From Denitratimonas sp037478135 (GTDB taxonomy: Bacteria > Pseudomonadota > Gammaproteobacteria > Xanthomonadales > Xanthomonadaceae), in NCBI RefSeq assembly GCF_037478135.1, contig NZ_JBBHDV010000006.1:1-64000 (forward strand): DNA of 64,000 bases. Reading direction: 5' to 3'. Positions 7,001-15,768 of the stretch are shown one piece after another. Positions within the stretch are counted from its first letter, which is position 1; the number at the start of each line of letters is the position of its first letter. Both the position numbers and the translations under genes were made by a program. The notes under the pieces were generated by a model. That model saw only the letters and a program-made list of their open reading frames with translations, did not search any database and was not told the DNA's origin.

Positions 7001-8998
7001 ATGAATTCCCAGACCCTGGAAAACCTGGTCGCCTGGATCGGCCAACACCCGATCCTGGCCGGCATCGTGATCTTCCTGATTGCGTTCTGCGATGCGGTGG
7101 TGATCCTGGGCTTCCTGGTGCCGGCGATTCCGCTGTTGTTCGCGATCGGCGCGCTGATCGGCCTGGGTTCGATCGATGGCCCGTACGCCATTGTCTGCGC
7201 CGGTCTGGGCGCGTTCTGCGGGGATGGGCTGAGCTATCTGCTGGGCCGCTATTACGGCGACAGCCTGCGCCGCATCTGGCCGTTCTCGCGCCATCCGGAA
7301 TGGCTGTCGCAGGGCGAAGCGGCGTTCCGCCGCCATGGGCTGAAGAGCATCCTGATCGCGCGTTATGTCGGCGCGATCCGACCGCTGGTGCCGGCGATCG
7401 CCGGCATGGTGCAGATGCCAGCGCGGCTGTACGTGCCGCCGAGCCTGCTGGCGGGCATGAGCTGGGGTGCGGTGTTCCTGATTCCGGGCTGGATCTTCGG
7501 CGCTTCGCTCGATCTGTTCGCCGCCGTCGCCGGACGTCTGGCGATCGTGGTGGGCGTGCTGCTGGCGCTGCTGGCGTTGATCTATTTCACCGTGCACACC
7601 ACCTACCGCGCGCTGGCGCCGCGCACCGCGTTGTTCCTGTCGCGGCTGCTGCGCTGGTCGGTGCGGCATCCGGTGCTGGGGCGTTTTGCCGGGGCGCTGA
7701 TTGATCCACGGCGGCGCGAATCGCCATCGCTGCTGGTGATGGCGATCCTGCTGATCTTCGGCGGCTGGGCGCTGTTCACGGTGCTGCTGATGACCGCCGG
7801 CAACAGCGACTCGCCCGGTCTGGACCTGCATGTGCACCATCTGATGTTCGGTCTGCGCACGCCGTTGGCCGATCACTGGATGGCGACGCTGGCGGCATTG
7901 GGCGATTGGCAGGTGTTGCTGCCCTCGGCGCTGGTGGTGCTGGGCTGGCTGTGCTGGCGCCGGCGCTGGGTGGCGGCCGGGCACTGGATCGGCGCGGCCG
8001 GTTTCGGCGTGGTGCTGGTCTGGGCGCTGGATGCGCTGATCCAGGTGCCGCGTCCGCCGGCGGCGATGGCGGCGGCGGGTTTCGATTTCCCGTCGGTGCA
8101 GGTCACGATGGCGACGATCATCTATGGCTTCTTCGCGGTGCTGATCGCGCGCGAATTGCCGGGCCGGCGCCGCGCCTGGCCGTACGGCGTGGCAGCAGTG
8201 CTGGTCGGCACGCTGGCCTTCGCGCGCCTGTATCTGGGTGCTCACTGGCTGACCGATGTGCTCGGCGGCGTGTTCCTGGGCATCGTCTGGATCGCGGTGC
8301 TGGGGCTGGCCTATCGCCGCCGGGTGACGCGCTCGTTCTGGATGCGGCCGATGTCGCTGCTGTTCTACCTGAGCGTGCTGGGCTTCGGGCTGTGGCACGG
8401 CAGCCGCAGCGCTGATGAAACACTGGCGCGCTTCGAGCCGCCGCAGATCCGCACCACGGTGGCCGCCGACGACTGGTGGCAGCGCGGCTGGCAGGAATTG
8501 CCGGCGCGCCGCAACGAGTTCCTGTCCGAACGCGCCTGGCCGCTCAATCTGCAATACGCCGGCGACATCGCAACGCTGCGTGATCAGCTGATCGACGCCG
8601 GCTGGGAACCCGGCCCTCCCGCTGGGCCCGACATCCTGCTGGCGATTCTGGACAAACACGCCACGCCGGAAACCCTGCCGGTGCTGCCGGCGTCGCACAA
8701 CGGCCACGGCGATGCGCTCTTGCTGTCGTATCCCGGCCCGAGCCCGGACACCCGGCTGGTGCTGCATCTGTGGTTCGCGCCACTGGCGCTGGCACCGGAT
8801 GACACACCGGTCTGGCAGGGCACCGCGACGCTGTTGCAGTTCGGGCAGGAGCTGTCGCTGTTCCGCCTGTGGCGGGTGCAGCCGGACAGCGAACCGGCGC
8901 TGGCGCAGCTTGAACGCGCGCTGCCACAGATGGCACAGCAACGGGTGCAGCGCAGCGGCGAAGAAAACGGATCGGTACTGCTGTTGCGCGGGCACTGA
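7001..8998 (+). CDS. DedA family / PAP2-like / LssY C-terminal fusion membrane protein
   Basis: A 665-residue polytopic inner-membrane protein. Residues 1-200 are a DedA domain (undecaprenyl/phospholipid scramblase-type) with the R-H-G-L-K-S...R-Y-V-G-A-I-R-P-L-V-P...A-G-M signature. Residues about 230-430 are a PAP2 lipid phosphatase-like domain, and the rest resembles the soluble LssY C-terminal domain. The PAP2 site looks degenerate: the first motif has R-P without the usual Lys, the P-S-G-H motif reads P-S-V-Q (catalytic His missing), while R...G-A-H-W-L-T-D of the third motif is kept. It may bind rather than cleave lipid phosphates. The start at 7001 was chosen over 6932 because it begins at the DedA N-terminus, just after a consensus -10 box. 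Confidence 0.85.
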   Translation: MNSQTLENLVAWIGQHPILAGIVIFLIAFCDAVVILGFLVPAIPLLFAIGALIGLGSIDGPYAIVCAGLGAFCGDGLSYLLGRYYGDSLRRIWPFSRHPEWLSQGEAAFRRHGLKSILIARYVGAIRPLVPAIAGMVQMPARLYVPPSLLAGMSWGAVFLIPGWIFGASLDLFAAVAGRLAIVVGVLLALLALIYFTVHTTYRALAPRTALFLSRLLRWSVRHPVLGRFAGALIDPRRRESPSLLVMAILLIFGGWALFTVLLMTAGNSDSPGLDLHVHHLMFGLRTPLADHWMATLAALGDWQVLLPSALVVLGWLCWRRRWVAAGHWIGAAGFGVVLVWALDALIQVPRPPAAMAAAGFDFPSVQVTMATIIYGFFAVLIARELPGRRRAWPYGVAAVLVGTLAFARLYLGAHWLTDVLGGVFLGIVWIAVLGLAYRRRVTRSFWMRPMSLLFYLSVLGFGLWHGSRSADETLARFEPPQIRTTVAADDWWQRGWQELPARRNEFLSERAWPLNLQYAGDIATLRDQLIDAGWEPGPPAGPDILLAILDKHATPETLPVLPASHNGHGDALLLSYPGPSPDTRLVLHLWFAPLALAPDDTPVWQGTATLLQFGQELSLFRLWRVQPDSEPALAQLERALPQMAQQRVQRSGEENGSVLLLRGH

Positions 8999-9017
8999 AC
9001 CCGCCGCTGCGCAGGCC

Positions 9018-9629
9018 CTAGCCCAGCAATGCCCTCAGCTGCGGCAACGCGGCCTCCACCCAGCGCGCATACATCGCGGCCGATGGGTGCAGGCCGTCTT
9101 CGGCCAGCATGTCGGGCTCGCCGCTGCGCTCGCGGCTGGTCGGGGTGATGTCGATGAACAGCACGTCGTGTCCATCGCAGATGGTCCGGGCGGCATCGTT
9201 GAACGCGTCGATCTGCGCCGCGATCGTGCCGCGCTCACGCCCCTGCGCGAACGGGGTGACGCCCCAGTCCGGAATCGACAGGACGAACACGCGCCCGGCA
9301 TCGCCACCGGCCAACCCGATCGCCCGGCGCAGCAATTGCCCGAACTGTTCGCGGTATTCGTCCAGCGGACGGCCACGGTACTGGTTGTTGACGCCGATCA
9401 GCAGCGACACCAGATCCCACTGCCCCAGCGGTTCGGCCGCATCCATCGCGGCGGCCAGTTCGTCGGTGGTCCAGCCGGTGGTGGCGATGATGCGCGGCGG
9501 CGCCAGCGCGATGCCTTCGGCGCGCAATGCGGCCGCCAGTTGCAACGGCCAGCGCCCGGTTTCGGGCACACCCTCACCGATGCTGTAGCTGTCACCCAGC
9601 GCCAGATAGCGCCGCTGCGGCTCAGGCAT
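9018..9629 (-). CDS. SGNH/GDSL-family hydrolase
   Basis: About 203 residues with the SGNH hydrolase blocks: G-D-S-Y-S at the N-terminus (nucleophile Ser), the block II Gly in T-T-G-W-T-T, G-V-N-N-Q (block III Asn) and D-G-L-H-P-S (block V Asp and His). Such enzymes are esterases, lipases or acyl-carbohydrate deacetylases; no signal peptide is seen, so a cytoplasmic location is likely. Candidate starts are TTG at 9647 and ATG at 9638 or 9629; I chose 9629 because it gives the shortest lead-in to the G-D-S block. It overlaps the 3' end of alaA by 8 bases, implying cotranscription and coupling. Confidence 0.8.
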   Translation of the reverse strand: MPEPQRRYLALGDSYSIGEGVPETGRWPLQLAAALRAEGIALAPPRIIATTGWTTDELAAAMDAAEPLGQWDLVSLLIGVNNQYRGRPLDEYREQFGQLLRRAIGLAGGDAGRVFVLSIPDWGVTPFAQGRERGTIAAQIDAFNDAARTICDGHDVLFIDITPTSRERSGEPDMLAEDGLHPSAAMYARWVEAALPQLRALLG

Positions 9630-10878
9630 GGGCCGCATGGCGGGCAATGGCCGGCTGCCGCGACCAGCGTTCCAGCGCGGTTTCGATATGCCCGAAGACC
9701 TCGCGGATCTGCTCAGGCTGCGGCAGCAGCGTGACGCGGAAGTGGTTGCGGTAACGCACGTTGAAGCTGGAGCCGGGCACGATCAGCACGCCCTCGTGGG
9801 TCAGCAGATCAAGCGCGAAATGGTGGTCGTCGAAATCCGGCAGATCGCCGGTGTCGATGCCGGGGAAGGCGTACAGCGCGCCCTGCGGCGCCACCAAAGA
9901 CAGGCGCTGGCTGGCATCGCAGGCCTCGATCACGGCGCGACGCGCTTCGTACAGCCGGCCGCCGGGCGAGGTCAGTTCGCTGATCGTGTCCGGCCCGGTC
10001 AATGCCGCCAGTGCAGCCCACTGGCCGGGCACGTTCGCACACAGGCGCAGCGCACCCAGCAGGTCCAGCGCGTGGTGAAAATCGCCGCCCCGGATAGGAT
10101 CGCCGGAAAGCACCGCCCAGCCAACGCGGTAGCCGCAGGCGCGGTGCACCTTGGACAGCCCGCAGAAGGTCAGGCACGGGACATCACCGGCCAGTGGCGC
10201 CAGCGGCACGTACTGGGCGCCGTCGTAGGTGATTTCGTCGTAGATCTCATCGACCAGCAGCAGCAGGCGATGGCGTTCGGCGATTTCGACCAGCTGTTGC
10301 AGGGTCTGCTGCGAATACATCGCGCCGGTCGGGTTGTTCGGGTTGATCAGCACCAGCGCACGGGTGCGCGGCGTGATCAGCGCTTCGATCTGCTCCGGGT
10401 CCGGCTGGAAGTCGTTTTCCGGCTTGCAGTCGTAATACACCGGCACGCCGTCGTTGAGGATCGTGGCGGCGCTCCAGAGCGGATAGTCCGGGCTGGGAAG
10501 CAGCACTTCGTCGCCCGGATTCAGCAGTGCGCGCAAGGCCATGTCGATCAGCTCGGACACACCGTTGCCCATGAACACATGCGCCGGCGTGACGCCACGC
10601 GCACCACGCGCCACATGCCGGGCCGCGATCACCTCGCGCAGCGGCAGCAGGCCCTGCTGGTGGCAGTACGGATCGCTTTCGCCGATGTGTTCGGCGATGG
10701 CCTGCTGCAGGTGTTGGGGCGCGCGGAAGCCGAAGGCGCCCGGATTGCCGATATGCAGCTTGACCAGCTTGCGCCCCTGCGCCTCCATGTCGCGCGCTCG
10801 CCGCGCCAGCTCGCCACGGATCTCATAACGGACCTGGGACAGACGCTGGCGGGTGGCGATGGTGCGGGAAACGGACAT
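9622..10878 (-). CDS. alaA: alanine/glutamate-pyruvate aminotransferase (AlaA-like)
   Basis: A 418-residue class I fold-type I PLP aminotransferase. It aligns by eye closely with E. coli AlaA: Y-E-I-R-G...L-H-I-G-N-P-G-A-F-G-F near the start, F-M-G-N-G-V-S-E-L at about 102-110, the I-N-P-N-N-P-T-G-A motif at 179-186, D-E-I-Y-D, and G-L-S-K243 as the PLP lysine. The C-terminal Arg that binds the substrate carboxylate is in the H-F-R-V-T-L-L-P stretch. AlaA makes alanine from pyruvate with glutamate as donor. An ATG at 10878 fits the N-terminus of the family; longer upstream readings cross the divergent DUF924 gene. No strong ribosome binding site is seen. Confidence 0.9.
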   Translation of the reverse strand: MSVSRTIATRQRLSQVRYEIRGELARRARDMEAQGRKLVKLHIGNPGAFGFRAPQHLQQAIAEHIGESDPYCHQQGLLPLREVIAARHVARGARGVTPAHVFMGNGVSELIDMALRALLNPGDEVLLPSPDYPLWSAATILNDGVPVYYDCKPENDFQPDPEQIEALITPRTRALVLINPNNPTGAMYSQQTLQQLVEIAERHRLLLLVDEIYDEITYDGAQYVPLAPLAGDVPCLTFCGLSKVHRACGYRVGWAVLSGDPIRGGDFHHALDLLGALRLCANVPGQWAALAALTGPDTISELTSPGGRLYEARRAVIEACDASQRLSLVAPQGALYAFPGIDTGDLPDFDDHHFALDLLTHEGVLIVPGSSFNVRYRNHFRVTLLPQPEQIREVFGHIETALERWSRQPAIARHAAHA

Positions 10879-11113
10879 GGCGGGGACCGGGATGAGGAAA
10901 GGCTGGATCGGAGTCTGGAGCCAGATTATCGGAAAATCCGGCCGTGGTTCGGGCAATTTGCGGGCAATGGCAGCGCCTCGCGCAGCGCTTTCGGCAGCTG
11001 GCGCAAGGCTATCCGTGCGCACGATAGGCCGCCGCTTGCCGCAGTGCAACAAGACCATGGCCGCAGCGGCCCGGTTACCCTGTGCGGCCCCCAGCCCTGC
11101 AGCGGAGATCAGC

Positions 11114-11659
11114 ATGAGCGTTTCAATCACCCCCGAGGATGTCGTTGGTTTCTGGCGCGAGGCCGGTGCGGAAAAATGGTTCGCCCGCGATGCCGGTTTC
11201 GACGAGCTGTTCCGCGAGCGGTTCCTCGCCGCCCATATGGCCGCCGCGCGGCGCGAACTTGACCACTGGATGGACAGCGCCGAGGGCGCATTGGCGCTGA
11301 TGGTGCTGCTCGACCAGTTCCCGCGCAACGCCTTCCGCGGCACCGCGCACATGTTCGCCACCGATGCGCTGGCGCTGGCCTTTGCGCAGCAGGCGCTGGA
11401 CGCGGGCTTCGACCGGGAAACGCCGGAAGCGCTGCGCCTGTTCCTCTACCTGCCGTTCGAGCACAGCGAAGTGCTGGCCGACCAGCGCCGCGCGGTGGAA
11501 CTATGCGAACCGCTGGGCGCGCCGTTCGACGAATACGCGCGCATCCATCTGGAGGTGATCGAGCGCTTCGGCCGCTTCCCGCACCGCAATGCCGCGCTCG
11601 GCCGCGACACCACGGCTGAGGAACAGGCCTTCCTTGATGGCGGCGGATTTTCCGGCTGA
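11114..11659 (+). CDS. DUF924 family protein
   Basis: A 181-residue all-helical cytoplasmic protein of the DUF924 family. Typical features are the N-terminal V-V-G-F-W-R-E-A-G, the K-W-F segment, L-D-Q-F-P-R-N-A-F-R-G-T followed by A-F-A-T-D-type residues (here M-F-A-T-D-A-L-A-L), and L-Y-L-P-F-E-H-S-E. The family has a TPR-like alpha solenoid fold and no established biochemical role. GGAG precedes the ATG at 11114 at normal spacing. It is divergent from alaA and followed by an inverted REP pair. Confidence 0.88.
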   Translation: MSVSITPEDVVGFWREAGAEKWFARDAGFDELFRERFLAAHMAAARRELDHWMDSAEGALALMVLLDQFPRNAFRGTAHMFATDALALAFAQQALDAGFDRETPEALRLFLYLPFEHSEVLADQRRAVELCEPLGAPFDEYARIHLEVIERFGRFPHRNAALGRDTTAEEQAFLDGGGFSG

Positions 11660-11680
11660 AGCAACGCTTTCAAGTAACAA

Positions 11681-11764
11681 GTAGCCCGGGTAAGGCGCAG
11701 CCGCACCCGGGGTCGGGTTCATCAGGAAAGCCACACCCGGGTGCGCTTCGCTTACCCGGGCTAC
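11681..11764. repeat. inverted pair of REP-like elements
   Basis: GTAGCCCGGGTAAG at 11681-11694 is repeated exactly in reverse complement at 11751-11764. Each arm continues into a related C-G-C-A-G...CACCCGGG module, so the pair forms a long cruciform or hairpin of about 84 bases. A single related copy is at 15631-15661. This type of GTAGCCCGGGT element is known as a dispersed REP-like repeat in Xanthomonadales and other Gammaproteobacteria. It lies between convergent genes and may act as a terminator or mRNA stabiliser. Confidence 0.75.
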
Positions 11765-11782
11765 ACGCTCCATCCAGCGATG

Positions 11783-13582
11783 TCAGTGCGCTGCCGAGGG
11801 TTTGGGCAGCAGCGGCCGGCGCCGCACCTGGCGGGTGTCTTCGGACGCGGACAGTTCCTCGAACAGCAGATCCGGCACCAGATAGCTGGACGGCTGATCA
11901 GCCACCCCGCGCTGCGAGAACAGGCCGATGCGCGCAACCTCCAGCCCGGCCTGGCGCACCACCAATGCCGGCGTATCACCGAGCGCCACCAGACCGCGGA
12001 ACTCGCGGCTGCCGACATCGGCCAGCAACAGGCCGCGCGCCGGCTCGCGCCGTCCATCAGGCCAGACCCGGTTGATCCGCACCGGACGCGGCAACGCCTG
12101 TTCGGCCCCGGTCAGATAGACCGTGAAGCTGGTCTGGTTGAGGCGGCGCTCGATCATGTCATCGGCGAAGCGCTCCACTTCCAGCGCGAAGGGCTGGTCG
12201 GCATCGGCCAACAGGACCGCGATCTCGGCCTGCATGCCGGCCTCGTCCACGCCATCGCGGGCTTGCAGGATCAGCGTGGAGACAGCGGCGAAGCTGCCGC
12301 GCAGGTTGCCGGGCGATACATCGCGCGCCACGGCCGGACTGCGGCTGGACAACAGCGTCTTCAAACGCCCGTTTTCGACCAGAGTCTTGCGCTGGGTGGC
12401 CACGCCCTGGCTGTCGAACCGGGCCGCTGAAATTATCGGCTGGCCCTGCCAGTCGCGCAGGCCCGGATCATCGACCAGATCCACGCCGGCCGGCAGCACC
12501 CGCGCACCCAGGCGCCGGGCGAAACCGGCGGTCTGTTCCACCAGTTGGTCGACGAAGCTCTGCATCGGTGGATCGGCCGCGTAGTGGCGCGGCAACGGCG
12601 CCAGACGATTGGCGAAACGATCAGCCAGCAACTGACCTGCAGCCTCGCCACGGAACAGCACCGGACCGGTGAATTCGACCAGCGCGTCGGCATGCCGCAG
12701 CGCGGTCAGGCGCTCGCCCAACTCGTGCGCCTGCGCTTGCAGACCGGCGGCATCCGGCAGGCCGCTGAGCTGATGGGCGTGGAAATGACGGTAATCCAGC
12801 AGCGGCTCTCCATCCACGGCGCGCGTCGCCGCCGCCATGCCCAGGGTCGCCTTCGGCTGCCGCCGCCAGGTGCTCGTACCCTCACTGTTGAGGTACCAGA
12901 TCTGGGTTTCTCCGGCATCCAGCCAGACCATCGACTGCTCCAGTTCCGGCTGCGCCGCCAGTACCGTGGCGGCGGCGCGCAGGCGCTGCGCGGCCTCGTC
13001 CGGATCCAGCAGGGCTTCGCCTTGATCCTCGTGCTGCACCAGTGCCGGCACCGGCAGCAGGTCGGGCAGAACCTCGCCGGCTTCGCGGGCACTGGCGGCG
13101 GCCTGGCGCGCGGCCAGATCCTCCAGCGCGCGCTTGTAGGCAGCATCAGTGGCTATCCAGATACGGCGGCGCAGGGCGTCGTAGTTGTCCTCCAGCGGCA
13201 GTGCGGCGCTGCCGTCCTGCGCCAGCCCGTTGCCGCGCGAGGAAACGCCCATCCGCACCACGCGCGAGGAATCGGCCTGCGGCGAGCCCACCCGCACTTC
13301 CACATTGAGTTTGCGCTGATGGTTCTGGCGGATATTGCCCAGCGCATCGCCGCGCGCCTCCATTCCCAGCGATCGGGTCTGCGCGACCTCGTAGGCGATG
13401 AAATACGGCGCGGCCTGATCGCCGAGGCGCAGTTGCGCCATGGCGCGTGCCATTTCGTCGTTCAGGGCGCGCATCAGCACATCGTCCTGCGGGGTGTTTG
13501 CCGATTGAGCGACGGCCAACGGTGCGATCAGCGCCAGGGATGCGGCCAGCGCCACGCGGGCAAGAATCGACATCATGTTCAT
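11783..13582 (-). CDS. exported TldE/PmbA-like protein without the zinc motif
   Basis: A 599-residue protein of the TldD/PmbA superfamily with a cleavable signal peptide ending near A-V-A-Q, so it is periplasmic or secreted. The mid-protein region that in TldD carries HExxxH reads G-E-A-A-G-Q-L-L-A-D-R-F-A-N-R, so no metal ligands are present, as in TldE. Its N-terminal domain is recognisably paralogous to that of the upstream gene (shared P-Y-F-I-A-Y, L-N-V-E and I-W-x-A-T-D-A-A-Y patterns). The start at 13582 overlaps the upstream stop (ATGA). By analogy with cytoplasmic TldD-TldE it should form a heteromeric peptidase with the upstream product. A longer upstream reading frame would run through that gene and is rejected. 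Confidence 0.78.
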   Translation of the reverse strand: MNMMSILARVALAASLALIAPLAVAQSANTPQDDVLMRALNDEMARAMAQLRLGDQAAPYFIAYEVAQTRSLGMEARGDALGNIRQNHQRKLNVEVRVGSPQADSSRVVRMGVSSRGNGLAQDGSAALPLEDNYDALRRRIWIATDAAYKRALEDLAARQAAASAREAGEVLPDLLPVPALVQHEDQGEALLDPDEAAQRLRAAATVLAAQPELEQSMVWLDAGETQIWYLNSEGTSTWRRQPKATLGMAAATRAVDGEPLLDYRHFHAHQLSGLPDAAGLQAQAHELGERLTALRHADALVEFTGPVLFRGEAAGQLLADRFANRLAPLPRHYAADPPMQSFVDQLVEQTAGFARRLGARVLPAGVDLVDDPGLRDWQGQPIISAARFDSQGVATQRKTLVENGRLKTLLSSRSPAVARDVSPGNLRGSFAAVSTLILQARDGVDEAGMQAEIAVLLADADQPFALEVERFADDMIERRLNQTSFTVYLTGAEQALPRPVRINRVWPDGRREPARGLLLADVGSREFRGLVALGDTPALVVRQAGLEVARIGLFSQRGVADQPSSYLVPDLLFEELSASEDTRQVRRRPLLPKPSAAH

Positions 13583-15426
13583 GCGCCTGTCTCCGGTGCC
13601 GGCAGCAGCGGCGGGCGGTCCTGCGATCTGGGTTTGCGCTGCACTTCGACCCGCCGCAGCAGGATCGAAGGCGCCACCGTGGATGTCGGCACCATGCCGG
13701 ATTCGGCGCCGCACCAGCCGTGGAAGATCTGCGCGTCGTCGGCGGCCGCTTCCACTTCGGCGAACAGCGTCAGCGGCGTGCCGATCAGGTCCACGCCGCG
13801 CACCAGTTCCTCGCGCCCGTCCGGATAGACGCGGTAGACCATTTCCGGGTTGACCTTGAAGCTGCTGATGTCGGCGCGCCCGACCACGGTGTAGCCGCCG
13901 GCATCAATGCTGCGGATCAACAAGCCCCAGGGCTTGCCCTGCGCCTGCACCTGTTCCAGCAGACGCTGTTTGAGTTCTTCACGGCTGAGCGCGCCGTCCT
14001 GGCTGACCAGCAGATTCGACTGGCGCGCCACCGGCGGGTAACCGGCTGCGGCACGGCCGTGGCCGTTGGACTGCGGGAAACCCTCGATCGGCCGGCGCGA
14101 CAGCAGGAACCCGCGCAGGATGCCGTCATCGATCACATCCACCGCCTGCGCCGCGATGCCCTCGGCATCGACCGCGTAACCGCCATGCAACGCCTGCCCT
14201 TCGAACTGCGCCCGGGTGGGGTCAAAACTCACCCGGAAGCCGGACGGCAACACGCGCTCGCCGAGCTTGTTCTTGAAGGTCTGCTGGTCTTCCTCGCGCC
14301 GCAGCCGGTCGCCTTCCACCCGGTGCCCGAGCACTTCGTGGAAGAACACGCCGGCGGCCTCGCCTTCGATGATCGCCGGGCCTTCGTAGGCGGTCGCCAA
14401 TGGCGCCTCGCGCAGCGCGAACAGCTCGTCCAGCAGCCCGTCAACGGCCGCATCCAGCGCCGCTGCATCCGGCAATTCGCCCGGATCGCGCACCAGGAAA
14501 CGGCGCGAGCGCACCAGTTCCATGCCGTCCTCGGCCTTGACGATGGCAGACACATCGAGCCGGTAGACCGGCGCGGCGGTACGCACCTGGCCGCCATCGC
14601 TGGTGACCAGCCGCATCATCGTGTCTTCGGCACTGAGTGAAACCCTGGAACCGAGCACGCGCGGGTCCGCACCCAGGCGGGCGCTGGCGGTTTTCAGGCG
14701 CGAGCTCCACAACATGCGGTCCAGCGTCAACGGCTGCACGGCTTCCAGCACACGGGTCGGCGTATCGCGGCTGAAGCTGTCCGAGTCGTCCTCCTCATCC
14801 ACCTTCACCGCGACATTGGCGCGCACCTTGGCGATCTCCTCCACCGCCTGCCAATAGGCCGCGTCGGTGGCCTTCCAGATCTGGTCGCGCAGCAGCGCTT
14901 GGTCCTGGCTCAACGCCAGATGCGTGCTGTTGGCACCGGTCAGGAAGCCGAAATTGAAACCGTCGGTGCGGATTGGATGGGTGCTGTCGCGTCGATGGTC
15001 GCCGGTGCGCAATTCCACGTTCAGCGTGCGCGACAGGCCATCGCCGACATCGCGCAGGCTGCCGGATTCGGCGACCAGCCGCAGGTGGCGATTGTCGAAC
15101 AGGCGATAGGCCAGGAAATAGGCCGGCTCGGCCGCGGAAAAATAGGCGCCGCGCGAGCGTTCCAGCTCCGCGCCCATGGCTTCAAGCACCGGATCGACGG
15201 CGTCAGCCCCGATGCTGCGCGCACCCAGCGCGTCGTAATCCACCTGCACCTCGGCCAGCGGCACACCGCTGCCGGGCGCGGACGAAACGGCGACGGGCGT
15301 GGCGCTAGATGCGGCGCCATCGCCCTGACTTTCAGCGCCGCCGCAGGCCGCTAGCAACAGGCACAGGCCCAGCGGATAGCACATCGACAACCGGCCGCGC
15401 CGTGGCACGAAAACTCGTTGCAGCAT
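13579..15426 (-). CDS. TldD-like metallopeptidase lipoprotein
   Basis: A 615-residue TldD-type protein with a lipoprotein signal (L-L-A-A-C28-G-G), so the mature protein is probably membrane anchored and faces the periplasm. The zinc motif is intact at H363-E-V-L-G-H368, within G-V-F-F-H-E-V-L-G-H-R-V-E-G-D. A C-terminal Cys in F-H-G-W-C-G-A may be the third ligand, as in TldD. An acidic segment (V-D-E-E-D-D-S-D) occurs around 209-216. An alternative start at 15384 would still leave the lipobox. It is the first gene of a two-gene unit with the zinc-less TldE-like partner. Ordinary TldD is cytoplasmic, so export is the odd feature. Substrate unknown. Confidence 0.82.
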   Translation of the reverse strand: MLQRVFVPRRGRLSMCYPLGLCLLLAACGGAESQGDGAASSATPVAVSSAPGSGVPLAEVQVDYDALGARSIGADAVDPVLEAMGAELERSRGAYFSAAEPAYFLAYRLFDNRHLRLVAESGSLRDVGDGLSRTLNVELRTGDHRRDSTHPIRTDGFNFGFLTGANSTHLALSQDQALLRDQIWKATDAAYWQAVEEIAKVRANVAVKVDEEDDSDSFSRDTPTRVLEAVQPLTLDRMLWSSRLKTASARLGADPRVLGSRVSLSAEDTMMRLVTSDGGQVRTAAPVYRLDVSAIVKAEDGMELVRSRRFLVRDPGELPDAAALDAAVDGLLDELFALREAPLATAYEGPAIIEGEAAGVFFHEVLGHRVEGDRLRREEDQQTFKNKLGERVLPSGFRVSFDPTRAQFEGQALHGGYAVDAEGIAAQAVDVIDDGILRGFLLSRRPIEGFPQSNGHGRAAAGYPPVARQSNLLVSQDGALSREELKQRLLEQVQAQGKPWGLLIRSIDAGGYTVVGRADISSFKVNPEMVYRVYPDGREELVRGVDLIGTPLTLFAEVEAAADDAQIFHGWCGAESGMVPTSTVAPSILLRRVEVQRKPRSQDRPPLLPAPETGA

Positions 15427-15540
15427 TGAGACATCCCCATGGGTGAGTGCCGATCTGTGAGCGCGAAGTCGGCACGTTGGTTCCCGGCAATATGCCAGCC
15501 TCCCGCCCCACGACTGCTCCGCCCACCCGGCTACTGGAAT

Positions 15541-15569
15541 CCCTTGTTCCTTCTTGAAAGGAACAAGGG
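15541..15569. repeat. perfect 12-bp hairpin
   Basis: CCCTTGTTCCTT and AAGGAACAAGGG are exact reverse complements around a CTTGA loop. The position is far from any gene end, so it may be a repeat element rather than a terminator. Confidence 0.5.
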
Positions 15570-15630
15570 TCCGGACAGCACATGATGGATGAATCCGAAA
15601 AAACGTGTTGCAGCCGAGGCTTCAGACGGG

Positions 15631-15661
15631 ATCCCGGGTGCGCTGCGCTTGCCCGGGCTAC
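15631..15661. repeat. single REP-like element
   Basis: ATCCCGGGTGCGCTGCGC followed by TTGCCCGGGCTAC matches one arm of the inverted pair at 11681-11764, with minor differences. Confidence 0.65.
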
Positions 15662-15739
15662 GTGCCGGGGTGAAGGGGATTTTCACGATAGCGTCGAGCA
15701 AAAGCACTCGCGCCTGCGGCGCTCGCCCCCTCTCCCTGA

Positions 15740-15768
15740 CCCTCTCCCCCCGCCAGCGGGGGAGAGGG
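15740..15768. repeat. CCCTCTCCCCC palindrome
   Basis: CCCTCTCCCCC and GGGGGAGAGGG form an 11-bp stem around CGCCAGC. A related palindrome (CTCTCCCGCACATG) is at 53977-54004. Elements of this kind recur as dispersed palindromes in many Gammaproteobacteria and are often found after genes. Confidence 0.6.

Noticed and set aside
6887..8995. Long open frame on the minus strand (about 700 residues) opposite the DedA-PAP2 gene
   Set aside because: Codon shadow in high-GC DNA: the translation is Gln/Arg/His-rich without domains, while the plus-strand frame encodes a clear membrane protein.
11681..11764. Insertion sequence ends
   Set aside because: The inverted arms enclose only about 56 bases with no transposase; they fit a REP pair better.
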